64,000 nucleotides of DNA from Rudanella paleaurantiibacter. GTDB taxonomy: Bacteria; Bacteroidota; Bacteroidia; Cytophagales; Spirosomataceae. The position numbers were made by a program, and so were the translations under genes. The notes beneath the pieces are model-generated. The model had not been told where the DNA came from and ran no database searches. It saw nothing but the letters and a program-made list of their open reading frames with translations. Of the stretch, positions 1 to 7,640 are shown piece by piece. The DNA is taken from the NCBI RefSeq assembly GCF_009184635.1, contig NZ_WELI01000002.1:496001-560000 (forward strand), in the 5' to 3' direction. Each line of letters opens with the position of its first letter. Position 1 is the stretch's first letter.

Positions 1-1415
1 TCGGCTTTGCGCAGCGCTTCGTCGCGGGTGATCTGACTGGCTGTAATTGTTTTGCCAATACCAGCAATGCGGTACAGCAGGTTGGTTTTGGGTTCGGTGA
101 TTTTGATGATGTGGTACCCGAAGTCGGTTTTCACAACGCGGGGAATCAAACCTTCGCCGTTGAAGTCGAAAATAGCCTTCTCGAACGGCTTCACCATTTG
201 ACCGTTGTTTTTGAAGTAACCCAGGTCACCACCGTTCTGAGCCGAACCATCGGCACTATTGGCTTGCGCCAACGCTTCAAAGCTGGCACCACCCTGAATT
301 TGCTTCAACAGGTCGTTTGCTTTCTGCTCAGCCTGCAGTGAATCGGCACCAGTCCGAATCAGAATGTGGCTGGCACGTACTGTGTAGCTCGTATCACGCT
401 TGGTACCACCAAACTTATAAATGAAGTACGTGTTGCCTTCACGGAAGGGGCCGTAGATTCCACCCGGCGAGAACGTGCTCACCGCTTGCTGCAACTGCTC
501 GGGCATTTCACCCAGCGTCATGTAGAGCGGAACCCGGATATCACTGTTGATCTGCGCAAACGACGAGTCACTTTTGGCTGCGCCCAAACCACGAGCGAGG
601 CTCTTGATTTCGTTGTACAGCGTAGCACTGTCTTCTTTCGACGGAGCTACCGAGAACGTCACATACTGCAACGAACGCGTATCGGCGCCGGGATACTCAT
701 CTTTGTGTTTGTTCAGGTAATCGCTCAGTTGCGAGTCCGACACCTTCACAGTAGTATCGTTGATGGCGTAGTAAGGCACGAACAGGAACTTCACGTCGGC
801 CTTGCTGTTTTGCGCCTGATATTCTTTCTGAGCCTCGGCCGTTGTGGCAAACGCCGACAAACGCATCAGGTTCTCGTACTTCTCCCGAAGCCGATCCTGG
901 CTCAGGTTTTTCTCGAAGTTAGCCCAGGCAGCCTGCTGTTGGGGCGGCAGGTTACGCAGACCTTTCAGATAGTTGATAATCTGATTTTTGTCGAAAACAC
1001 CCGTTTGTGGGTTGGTGAACGCCTGACGTACCTGCGGGCTGATGTTGGTACCCTGTACCATGTCAACAAGTTCTTCGGGCGATACTTTCAGCCCCAGCTT
1101 GTCGAATTCTTTCTGGTAAGCGATGTCAAAAATCAGCTGATTCCAGGCTTGCTCCCGAATCTGAGCCATATCGGCTTCGCCGGGTGCGCGGCCAGCCTGC
1201 TGCTCAAACTGAGCGCGGAGCTCGTCGACCTTTAAATTAAAATCTTGATAGTCAATATCTTCGCCGGCTATCTCGCCAACTTTCTGATTATTTCCGCCGA
1301 AGAGCGTGTTCTGTCCGCCCAGCAAATCTCCCCCCACAATGAACAGCAGCAAGCTGATGGCAATCACACCAACGGCAATTCCAGATCGTTCTCTGATTTT
1401 GTTAATTAACGACAT
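1..1415 (-). CDS. SurA/PpiD-like peptidylprolyl isomerase, 3' end outside window
   Basis: Envelope folding factor of the PpiD/SurA type, probably anchored in the inner membrane with its chaperone and prolyl-isomerase parts in the periplasm. The reading frame starts at an ATG (1413-1415) and stays open to the left edge, so about 471 residues are visible and the C terminus is missing. A short basic N terminus (MSLINKIRERSG) is followed by one hydrophobic segment at about residues 12-30. Residues 45-340 resemble the SurA N-terminal chaperone region. From about residue 345 a parvulin domain is recognisable by ASHIL, GGDLGYF, a VKPFEKAIF stretch and TDFGYHIIKI. The single N-terminal membrane segment argues for PpiD rather than soluble SurA. 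A promoter-like sequence lies just upstream (1443-1473). Family assignment is firm; the exact substrate set is unknown. Confidence 0.9.
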   Translation of the reverse strand, partial: MSLINKIRERSGIAVGVIAISLLLFIVGGDLLGGQNTLFGGNNQKVGEIAGEDIDYQDFNLKVDELRAQFEQQAGRAPGEADMAQIREQAWNQLIFDIAYQKEFDKLGLKVSPEELVDMVQGTNISPQVRQAFTNPQTGVFDKNQIINYLKGLRNLPPQQQAAWANFEKNLSQDRLREKYENLMRLSAFATTAEAQKEYQAQNSKADVKFLFVPYYAINDTTVKVSDSQLSDYLNKHKDEYPGADTRSLQYVTFSVAPSKEDSATLYNEIKSLARGLGAAKSDSSFAQINSDIRVPLYMTLGEMPEQLQQAVSTFSPGGIYGPFREGNTYFIYKFGGTKRDTSYTVRASHILIRTGADSLQAEQKANDLLKQIQGGASFEALAQANSADGSAQNGGDLGYFKNNGQMVKPFEKAIFDFNGEGLIPRVVKTDFGYHIIKITEPKTNLLYRIAGIGKTITASQITRDEALRKA

Positions 1416-1442
1416 GTCCGGTTTACACGAAATTTAGACCCG

Positions 1443-1473
1443 CAAAATAACAATTTTCCCCACTGGGAAACAA
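1443..1473 (-). promoter_or_regulatory. Putative ppiD promoter with embedded palindrome
   Basis: Read on the minus strand, TTG (1471-1473) is followed after 20 bases by TTATTTTG (1443-1450), one base away from the Bacteroidota -7 box TAnnTTTG. The spacer contains the arms TTTCCC (1455-1460) and GGGAAA (1465-1470). A palindrome placed between the two promoter boxes is a usual site for a repressor, but no regulator can be named. Confidence 0.45.
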
Positions 1474-1600
1474 GAGCTTCGCTAAGGTCACTCCCAGACT
1501 TGAAATAATTTTTCTTTGATTAAGTCACACCTGAGGCACCTGTACGGTGTCTTTATCGGTCAGAGAAATCACGCATCCGCCTAACGCAAGCTCGCGTCTG

Positions 1601-2311
1601 TTATTCAAGGCTGGAGGTCAAGGTCGCCGATGCCGGTGGGTTATCCCAACCAACCACCGAGAACCGGGCAAATAGTTCTTCGCTGTACCAACGCCGGTCG
1701 CGGGTGCGCCTAACCACTTCCTTGTGGCCGCTTTGCCGGTACGCAAACTGCTCAACAGCCGCCCGGTTACGCCATACGCTGATGGTACATTGTTGCACAA
1801 CAGGAGTTTCGCCCACGCCAATGGCAAAAAGCAGATTGTCTTTGTGGTCAAGTAGCCGCTGCCGGGCCGCGGGTACATGTCGCCAGAAATCGGGCAGAGC
1901 GCCCAGGCGGATAGTGGCCCGGGTCAGCACGGCTACGGGAGCGTCGGGGTTTGGCGGACGAGTAGCCCCCTGGGGCCGACCGTCGCCAAACGGATTGACC
2001 CCATCCCACAAGCCGTGTGCGTGATATGGAGCGAGGTAAAGCGTACTGACCGAATCGGTCCCGTCGGAGAGGGCTGCAAAGGACGATGAGTTCAGAAACT
2101 GCCCGGCCTGCTGCTCGGTGTCCCAAACTCCCATATATACGTAGGTGGACAGATTAGGAATAAGGCCAAAATTTTGCCCGCTGCCCATGAGTTTCCCGAA
2201 CCGCAGTCCTTCGGCGGAAAACGGACGCATGAGGGCACGGCCCATATTGGCAAACGCCCGGAACCGGGCAGCCGGGCGATAATGAAGAACGGATACCGTT
2301 ACGATGGACAT
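1601..2311 (-). CDS. CrtA-like (spheroidene monooxygenase family) protein
   Basis: 236-residue protein resembling the CrtA/spheroidene monooxygenase family, haem-dependent carotenoid oxygenases. Visible family features are a start of the form MSIVTVSVLHY, a middle stretch FGKLMGSGQNFGLIPN, and a C-terminal WRNRAAVEQFAYR followed by VVRRTRDRRWYSEELFARF. The frame is open 32 codons further upstream, but that extension (MAPIDTYHRLYG...) has no family likeness, so the ATG at 2309-2311 was chosen. No other carotenoid gene is adjacent, so a role in carotenoid oxidation is only inferred; such proteins in Cytophagales may act on other substrates. It stands alone between two unrelated minus-strand genes. 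Confidence 0.7.
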   Translation of the reverse strand: MSIVTVSVLHYRPAARFRAFANMGRALMRPFSAEGLRFGKLMGSGQNFGLIPNLSTYVYMGVWDTEQQAGQFLNSSSFAALSDGTDSVSTLYLAPYHAHGLWDGVNPFGDGRPQGATRPPNPDAPVAVLTRATIRLGALPDFWRHVPAARQRLLDHKDNLLFAIGVGETPVVQQCTISVWRNRAAVEQFAYRQSGHKEVVRRTRDRRWYSEELFARFSVVGWDNPPASATLTSSLE

Positions 2312-2785
2312 AATGCTATAAACACTGACAATATTCAAACCCCCAAAGACTACCCAATTGTTCGAGCCGGGGCCATACAATCTGTGGTACGTATCAATAG
2401 GAGCCAACCGCCCGTTGACTATATAGAATGGGCAAAAAAATTTAAGTAAAAATTTTTAGGTGGCCCGTGTTGTTTATCTACGCCAGTTCGAAACGGATCA
2501 TTAGGTAGGCGATACCTCTACAGGGATGGGGTATTGTTTCTACACCTGCTTGTCACCATCTTTTACAACAATTATTTCAAAGCGATGTGTATTGAGTACT
2601 CTGCTTGTCTTACTCTGTGCAATCATTGAATTAAACCTTGGGCAAGGGTTGCAGGTAGAGTTTACGCTTACCACCAGTTCAGAAAGGGTTATACACCAAC
2701 TTCTTTTTTGGCAGAGAATTAGCCAAAAAAAACACCGGTTCGCATAGCAAACCGGCGTTTCAAAACCACCACTATTAAGGTAATA
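2312..2785. other. Gene-poor intergenic stretch
   Basis: About 470 bases between the CrtA-like gene and the lipoprotein gene. Apart from the terminator near 2724-2757 I see no convincing gene. A 73-codon open frame on the plus strand (2526-2747) lacks recognisable similarity and runs into that terminator, so it is not called. Confidence 0.6.
2724..2757 (-). terminator. Rho-independent terminator of the coiled-coil lipoprotein gene
   Basis: On the minus strand an 8-base stem (CGCCGGTT with AACCGGTG, one G-U pair) around an eight- to nine-base loop is followed by a run of eight T residues (complement of 2725-2732). It lies about 30 bases after the stop codon of the lipoprotein gene at 2786. 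Confidence 0.85.
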
Positions 2786-3343
2786 TTAATCGTCTTTTCC
2801 GTCGGGGTCGACCTTATCTTCGGCTTTGTCGAACGCATTGCCAATGCTCCGACCTGCCTGCTTAAAGCCAGCCTTAATATCTTTCCAGGCCGCTGCGGTG
2901 GCGTTTTGCGCCTTATCGAGGTCAGCAGCCAAATTCTTGCGTTTCTGTTCCAGTTCGGCCAATTCTTCACGGGTTTCAGCTTTTACCTTGTTACCCTGTG
3001 CTTTGATGTCAGCCTGCACTTTATCAATGCGGGTATCCAGTTTAGCCTGCTCTTCTTTGATATCAGCAACGGCTTCCCGGCGTTCGCGTTCGAAATCGGC
3101 GGCTGCTTCGTCGGCAGTGGCTTCGACCTTATCGCCAGCCTCGTTTATATCCTGACGAGCCTCGGCCGTAGCATCTTTTGCATCGGCTTCCATGGCATCA
3201 CCAGTGCGTTCCATGGCGTCTTCGGTGCGTGATTCGTTTTTGTTGTCAGAACCACAGGCCTGCAGCAGGGCAAGTGATGAGACCACCATCATGACACCGG
3301 CTACGGTTTTGATTTGCTTGATGACAAGAGCAATACGTTTCAT
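2786..3343 (-). CDS. Coiled-coil lipoprotein of unknown function
   Basis: 185-residue predicted lipoprotein. The N terminus is a long basic signal peptide ending in the lipobox LLQAC at about residues 26-30, so the mature protein would be lipid-anchored. The rest is highly charged and Ala/Glu/Lys/Asp-rich with heptad-like spacing (residues about 55-165), predicting one long helical coiled coil. It resembles the loosely defined group of Bacteroidota lipoproteins built from repeated 'DAxxxAxxx' helices (apolipophorin or YtxH-like in appearance). The C terminus is very acidic (KVDPDGKDD). It is monocistronic, with its own terminator. No enzymatic motif is present; a structural or envelope-spacing role is a guess. 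Confidence 0.75.
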   Translation of the reverse strand: MKRIALVIKQIKTVAGVMMVVSSLALLQACGSDNKNESRTEDAMERTGDAMEADAKDATAEARQDINEAGDKVEATADEAAADFERERREAVADIKEEQAKLDTRIDKVQADIKAQGNKVKAETREELAELEQKRKNLAADLDKAQNATAAAWKDIKAGFKQAGRSIGNAFDKAEDKVDPDGKDD

Positions 3344-3398
3344 GTTGTGTTAGTTGTGTAGTTTGTTACTGAGCAACCTAATGGCAAACGATGTGCCA

Positions 3399-4022
3399 TT
3401 AGTTTTTCCACTTCACAGCACAACCAATGGGTCGGGTAGCCGGGGTCGGTACGGGACGGCCCGCTACAAGGCTCACGAGTGCCTCTTCCAAATACCGCTT
3501 CTGTACCCCGGCCGCATCCTGCGGATTATCGTCGATGGCCCCAATGTATTGCACCACAAACCCATTAGCCACCCGCTTAAGCAAAAACACCTGCGGGGTA
3601 CGGGTGGCCCCAAAGCTCCGGGCTACCGATTGGGTCTCGTCCAGCGTGTACACAAACGAAAACGACCGCTCGCGCGCGCGGGTCTGCACCACTTCAAAGG
3701 CATCTTCGGGGTAGATGGCCGGGTCCGACGTTTGAATGGCCAACACCGGGTACCCCTGAGCGGCAAAACGCCCGTGGATAGCCATAAGTCGGTCTTCGTA
3801 CGCTTTTGCAAATGGGCAATGGTTGGCCATAAACACGACCACCACCCCCGCCTGCGACCGGTAGTCGGCCAGGCTGATGAGCTTGTTGTCCATATTACGG
3901 ACCTGAAAGTCGGTTACGGCATCGCCTACGGCATACCCTTTGCCAACCGAAGTCTGAGCCTGCGCAACCCCCAGGGCTGCTACGATACTCGCCAACAAGA
4001 CCAGACCAACGATTTTTTTCAT
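3399..4022 (-). CDS. Secreted thioredoxin-fold redoxin (AhpC/TSA-like)
   Basis: 207-residue exported protein with a Sec signal peptide (MKKIVGLVLLASIVAALGVAQA) followed by a redoxin/AhpC-TSA type thioredoxin fold. The active-site region is FMANHCPFAKAYEDRL, with a single cysteine where two-cysteine thioredoxins carry CxxC, followed by a cis-proline-like TRTPQVFLL. Bacteroidota carry many such ANHCPFA redoxins of uncertain physiology, thought to be periplasmic peroxidases or reductases. An alternative ATG four codons upstream (4032-4034) exists, but the chosen ATG at 4020-4022 gives a more typical signal peptide. The gene is not obviously part of an operon. Substrate and electron donor cannot be told from sequence. 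Confidence 0.85.
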   Translation of the reverse strand: MKKIVGLVLLASIVAALGVAQAQTSVGKGYAVGDAVTDFQVRNMDNKLISLADYRSQAGVVVVFMANHCPFAKAYEDRLMAIHGRFAAQGYPVLAIQTSDPAIYPEDAFEVVQTRARERSFSFVYTLDETQSVARSFGATRTPQVFLLKRVANGFVVQYIGAIDDNPQDAAGVQKRYLEEALVSLVAGRPVPTPATRPIGCAVKWKN

Positions 4023-4156
4023 GAGTGAAAGCATGTATTTGTCAGTTGGACAACAACAAATCGGGAAAGATTAATTCGTTTCGCTCAGACGGCATAAAAA
4101 GCAATTGTACAGGCTTGCGGTCTCAGTTGTTACCTGACCACTACCGGAAGATGTAG

Positions 4157-6727
4157 TCAGAGGGCATCTACCGTAACCAGGTCATAGCCCTTTTCTTTCC
4201 ACTGAGTCAGCAGGGCATCGAGGTGCGCATATAGCTTGTCGGAACGGGCGGGAGCAGTACCCACATGCATGAGCAGGATAAACCCGTTCAGGCCCGACCG
4301 CTGCCGACGTTCGTAGTCACGAATCGACTGAAGAATGACGTCGCTGCTCCGGTAATTGCGGGCGTCGGGAGTAGTGTAGTCGGCATGGCTGAGGGTGCCG
4401 GGGGTGTAGTTGATTAGTTGCCAGCCCTCGGCCCGGCTCCAGGCTGCAATAGTGTCGTTGTACCACTCGAAGGGCGGCATAAACAGGCGTGGTACACGGG
4501 GCGGCCAACCGACAGCGGCCAAAGCGGCCTCGTTGGCCCGCAAATCGGCCGCAAATTGCGACCGAGTCACGAGCAGACTGTCCCGGTTCTTCCAGTCGCA
4601 ATAGAGCAGATGCGCGTCGGAGTGCGGCCCGAGGTAATGTCCCTCGCGCAGAAGCCGCCGAGCGAGGGCCGCAAAGGCCGGGTTGCGCAAAAACCGACCC
4701 GTCAGGAAAAAAGAAGCCCGGACGTTATGCTTCTGCAAGGTCCGGGCAATGTGTTCTCCACCGTCGGCGTATTCATCACCGGTAAACACCAGCGCGATAC
4801 GCCGAGCACTGGTGTCGCCCCTGATTTTCGCCCCTTTGAAATACGTCGACTTGTCGCCCACCCGTTTTCGGGTCGGGCTTACGGTCGGCTTGGCTGCTTT
4901 TCGGGTCGAAGCGGGTTTTGCTTTGGCCGGGGGCAACGCCCGGTTTTCGGCTTGTTTGGCCGCCAGCAGGTACACAAGCGAGGCCGTGCCGTCCATAGTT
5001 GGCTCGTTGGTACTGTAATCGCCATAATCGTCGTGATACACCGCTACACGGCTCTGGAACGGGGCATATTCGTCGGGCTGATACAAGGTGATACCAATGA
5101 GCCGTCCGTAAATACTGCCCCGTACCGGTCCATCTACCAGGCCACCGTCGATAGGGTACTGTTTCAGATGCGTAAACGCCGAGTGCGGATCGGCGGGGGT
5201 ATCGGCGTTGCCGGGCAGGCCATACACAAAGCTGGTGCCCCACGGATTGCAGCCAAACAGCCAGTCGAAATTGGCCTGTTCGAGGGCTGCGTACTGGGTA
5301 TCGCCGGTGAGCTGCCGGTACCAGAAACACTGCGTGGCAAAGGAGGTTGTGTAATTATTGCTGCACCAGATAAACGGCACACCCCGATAAAACGCATTTT
5401 GCCGGGCGCGTTGCCAGATTATATCAATACCTTGTTTGTAGAATCCGGTTACGGTTTTACGCTCCCGACCGGGCAACCGCTTGGCCAGTTCGGCATGGCC
5501 GATATTCACAAACGGGTACCATTGATAGTGCCGGGCGGTATCGTTCAGAATCCAGGGCGTAACGGGCTCCTGCCGGGCAAAGTTGAGCGCGTGTTTTTGC
5601 CACTCGGCAGCTTTGGCCCCCGTAGCTTTGCTAGCGTTCCACTGCTCCACAGCCGCCAGCTCCATATCGTCGACGTAGTTATCTTCTTCGTAAAAATAGG
5701 GCGCTGTACCGGGGGCTGTCTGGCTGTTACCCGGCTTTTGCAGCCCCAGCCGGTACGCCGACTGCGACCGCTGCCAGAGTCGACCGGCATAATCGGGCTG
5801 ACGGTCGCGCAGGAGCTGATACCCGAGGGCCAGGGCACTGCTTACCTTACCCGCCGTAGAGGCCACACCTGTTGCCCGATTTTTATACTTAAACATCCCT
5901 TGCGGTGTACCCGACGCAAAATACAGCGGCCGCTCAAAGCCTTTTCCGTACAACTTATCTTCTTTCGGAATGCGCATACCGGCATGGTCGCGGTCGTCGC
6001 CCAGCTGATTGAACAACCAATCGTCGGTTGGGTGCATTTTCAGCAGCCAGTCGAGACCCCAGCGGGCTTCGTCGAGCACATCGGGATAGCCGTTGGCCCC
6101 TTCAAGTCCATTGGCCGCATGCGCATCGCCAAAGGCCCCCGGAAAATCGCGGGCAGCAGCCAGCAAATGGTAAGTGGCATTGGCCGAGGTCGTTACGTAC
6201 TGCAAATAATCAGACGCATCGTGCCATCCTCCCGACGCGTCGATGTGCGTACTGTCGGGCATGGGTCCATAGAGTGTGTAACCATCGTGCGTGTGGCACG
6301 AGTCTTTCAGAAACGGGTTGAAGCCACTGCGCTGCTGACGCATGTAGCGGAGGCAGAAATCGGCCGTCCCGTCGTACACATCTTCGCCAATCCGAAACTC
6401 AGGCGACCGGGCCCCGTCATCGGTGCGGAGGTAGTATCGGCCCGGCTTACGTACCGCCGAAAAGTCGAGCCGGTGCGTTTGCGCAAAGGGGCCGTATGCC
6501 CCAAAAGCCCGCCCGGCCTGTTGCCCCCAGACCACGCGGTCGGTTTGGGCATCCATCAGCTCAAAGCGGCCAATCGGTTTGTCGGTTAGGCTTGCCCACA
6601 CAGCTACTTTGACACTGGCAGGCCGGTAGCCTAACAAGTTTATGCGGATTACACCCGGCTCGTCGGATGATTGGACAAAGGCAAACAAGCCAATAGCAAG
6701 TATGAATAGTAGTATACGAGTGGTCAT
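4157..6727 (-). CDS. Secreted GH9 glycanase fused to a NodB-like polysaccharide deacetylase domain
   Basis: 856-residue exported bifunctional carbohydrate enzyme. Order of domains: signal peptide (1-20); an N-terminal Ig-like CelD_N module (about 25-110); a glycoside hydrolase family 9 catalytic domain (about 120-585); a basic Ala/Lys/Pro linker (about 590-640); and a C-terminal NodB-homology domain (about 645-856). GH9 landmarks are GGWHDASDYLQY at 166-177, where D170 and D173 match the paired aspartates that hold the nucleophilic water, and STNEPTMDGTASLVY near the end of the domain, carrying the acid glutamate. In the NodB part the usual TFDD is replaced by FTGDE, while the metal-ligand pair HSDAH is kept. 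GH9 enzymes are mostly endo-beta-glucanases; the substrate is inferred to be a beta-1,4-glucan or a partly acetylated polymer. No glycan operon surrounds it. Confidence 0.85.
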   Translation of the reverse strand: MTTRILLFILAIGLFAFVQSSDEPGVIRINLLGYRPASVKVAVWASLTDKPIGRFELMDAQTDRVVWGQQAGRAFGAYGPFAQTHRLDFSAVRKPGRYYLRTDDGARSPEFRIGEDVYDGTADFCLRYMRQQRSGFNPFLKDSCHTHDGYTLYGPMPDSTHIDASGGWHDASDYLQYVTTSANATYHLLAAARDFPGAFGDAHAANGLEGANGYPDVLDEARWGLDWLLKMHPTDDWLFNQLGDDRDHAGMRIPKEDKLYGKGFERPLYFASGTPQGMFKYKNRATGVASTAGKVSSALALGYQLLRDRQPDYAGRLWQRSQSAYRLGLQKPGNSQTAPGTAPYFYEEDNYVDDMELAAVEQWNASKATGAKAAEWQKHALNFARQEPVTPWILNDTARHYQWYPFVNIGHAELAKRLPGRERKTVTGFYKQGIDIIWQRARQNAFYRGVPFIWCSNNYTTSFATQCFWYRQLTGDTQYAALEQANFDWLFGCNPWGTSFVYGLPGNADTPADPHSAFTHLKQYPIDGGLVDGPVRGSIYGRLIGITLYQPDEYAPFQSRVAVYHDDYGDYSTNEPTMDGTASLVYLLAAKQAENRALPPAKAKPASTRKAAKPTVSPTRKRVGDKSTYFKGAKIRGDTSARRIALVFTGDEYADGGEHIARTLQKHNVRASFFLTGRFLRNPAFAALARRLLREGHYLGPHSDAHLLYCDWKNRDSLLVTRSQFAADLRANEAALAAVGWPPRVPRLFMPPFEWYNDTIAAWSRAEGWQLINYTPGTLSHADYTTPDARNYRSSDVILQSIRDYERRQRSGLNGFILLMHVGTAPARSDKLYAHLDALLTQWKEKGYDLVTVDAL

Positions 6728-6918
6728 GCGTTAAGAATGATGCAAGGGGTGAATAGGTAACTATTTCGCCGAAAACGATTAGCCCACAAATTATGGCTTC
6801 ACGTGTCACGAAATAAGCCGGGGCTCGTTTTTTTACGAACTTAGAAGCCGGTGGCACCCGTTAATAATTAAAAAAAGCCGTTCAACCCGTTTTCTAATCA
6901 AAAAAACGTAAACAGCTA

Positions 6919-6948
6919 TTGTTTACTGAACAGTGTTTAGTACGTTTG
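6919..6948 (+). promoter_or_regulatory. tetR promoter with palindromic operator
   Basis: TTG (6919-6921), 19 bases, then TACGTTTG (6941-6948) is a full match to the Bacteroidota TTG-N19-TAnnTTTG promoter, 18 bases before the tetR start. The spacer carries CTGAACAGTGTTTAG (6926-6940), a 15-base near-perfect palindrome of form CTRAACANTGTTYAG. Its position between the boxes suggests autorepression by the encoded TetR protein. Confidence 0.8.
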
Positions 6949-6966
6949 TAACACCAAGTTGACCTG

Positions 6967-7587
6967 ATGGGAATTATAGAGCGAAAAGAGCGGGAACGGG
7001 AAGAAATGCGCCGGTTGATTGTCGATGGCGCCCGACATCTGTTCGTGCAGAATGGTTACGAAAAAGTAAGCATCCGCAACATTGCCGAAGCCATTGAATA
7101 CAGTCCGGCTACGATTTATCTGTATTTCAAGGATAAAAACGAGATTCTGTACGCCGTTCATCAGCAGGCTTTTTCAAAGATGATGGAAGAGTTTCGGCCT
7201 ATTTTCGCCCTCGAAGACCCCTTTGAGCGGCTGGTAGAAATGGGCAGACGGTACATCAACTTCGCTGTTGAAAACCCTGAACTGTTTGACATTATGTTTA
7301 TCGTGACGGCGCCCATGGAAGCGTTGGAATGCCGCGAGGACATCTGGAGCGAAGGCCGAATTGCCTTCAATATGCTGGTTCAGGTAGTTCAGGATTGCAT
7401 AAAAGCCGGGGTTTTACACGCCGACGATGCCGAAGTAGCGGCTATGATGATCTGGAGCAATATTCACGGCTATACGGCCCTGTTTCTGCGAAAGCGCCTG
7501 ATGATGTTCTCGGAGGAACGCCGACAGGTACTCATGCGCGAAGCCTTCGATTTGTTTGTACATACGTTGAAAAAGGGGCTGCAATAA
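6967..7587 (+). CDS. TetR/AcrR family transcriptional repressor of the efflux operon
   Basis: 206-residue one-component regulator. Residues about 10-60 form the TetR helix-turn-helix (ARHLFVQNGYEKVSIRNIAEA then SPATIYLYFKDKNEIL). The C-terminal part, with MGRRYINFAVENPELFDIMF, resembles the WHG-type ligand-binding domain (TetR_C_33). It precedes a TolC-adaptor-RND operon in the same direction and the same palindrome sits both in its own promoter and before tolC, so it very probably represses itself and the pump and is released by a pump substrate. The ligand is unknown. Confidence 0.92.
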   Translation: MGIIERKEREREEMRRLIVDGARHLFVQNGYEKVSIRNIAEAIEYSPATIYLYFKDKNEILYAVHQQAFSKMMEEFRPIFALEDPFERLVEMGRRYINFAVENPELFDIMFIVTAPMEALECREDIWSEGRIAFNMLVQVVQDCIKAGVLHADDAEVAAMMIWSNIHGYTALFLRKRLMMFSEERRQVLMREAFDLFVHTLKKGLQ

Positions 7588-7600
7588 GCCGCTTTTTTTT
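7570..7600 (+). terminator. Terminator overlapping the tetR stop codon
   Basis: The 3' end of tetR (aaaaggggct, 7571-7580) pairs with agccgctttt starting at 7587, giving an imperfect stem followed by eight T residues ending at 7600. It would separate tetR transcription from the following operon, whose own operator begins at 7610. Confidence 0.65.
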
Positions 7601-7609
7601 ATCCACACA

Positions 7610-7624
7610 CTAAACACTGTTCAG
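7610..7624 (+). promoter_or_regulatory. Second TetR operator, upstream of tolC
   Basis: CTAAACACTGTTCAG is the exact reverse complement of the 15-base palindrome in the tetR promoter at 6926-6940; the match extends to about 20 bases with one mismatch. It ends 16 bases before the tolC start codon. Two copies of a near-palindrome flanking the regulator gene mark it as the probable TetR binding site. Confidence 0.8.
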
Positions 7625-7640
7625 CAAATAATAGTCGATT

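Noticed and set aside
366-1235. 289-codon open frame on the plus strand
   Set aside because: Antisense to the PpiD-like gene, whose protein has clear parvulin motifs; no domain in the antisense product.
2526-2747. 73-codon plus-strand frame with a hydrophobic middle
   Set aside because: Could be a small membrane protein, but it has no similarity I recognise, no ribosome-binding site, and runs into the terminator of the opposite gene.
4418-6589. 723-codon open frame on the plus strand
   Set aside because: Lies wholly antisense to the GH9-NodB gene, has no recognisable domain, and is rich in residues produced by mirrored codon bias. It is a shadow frame.
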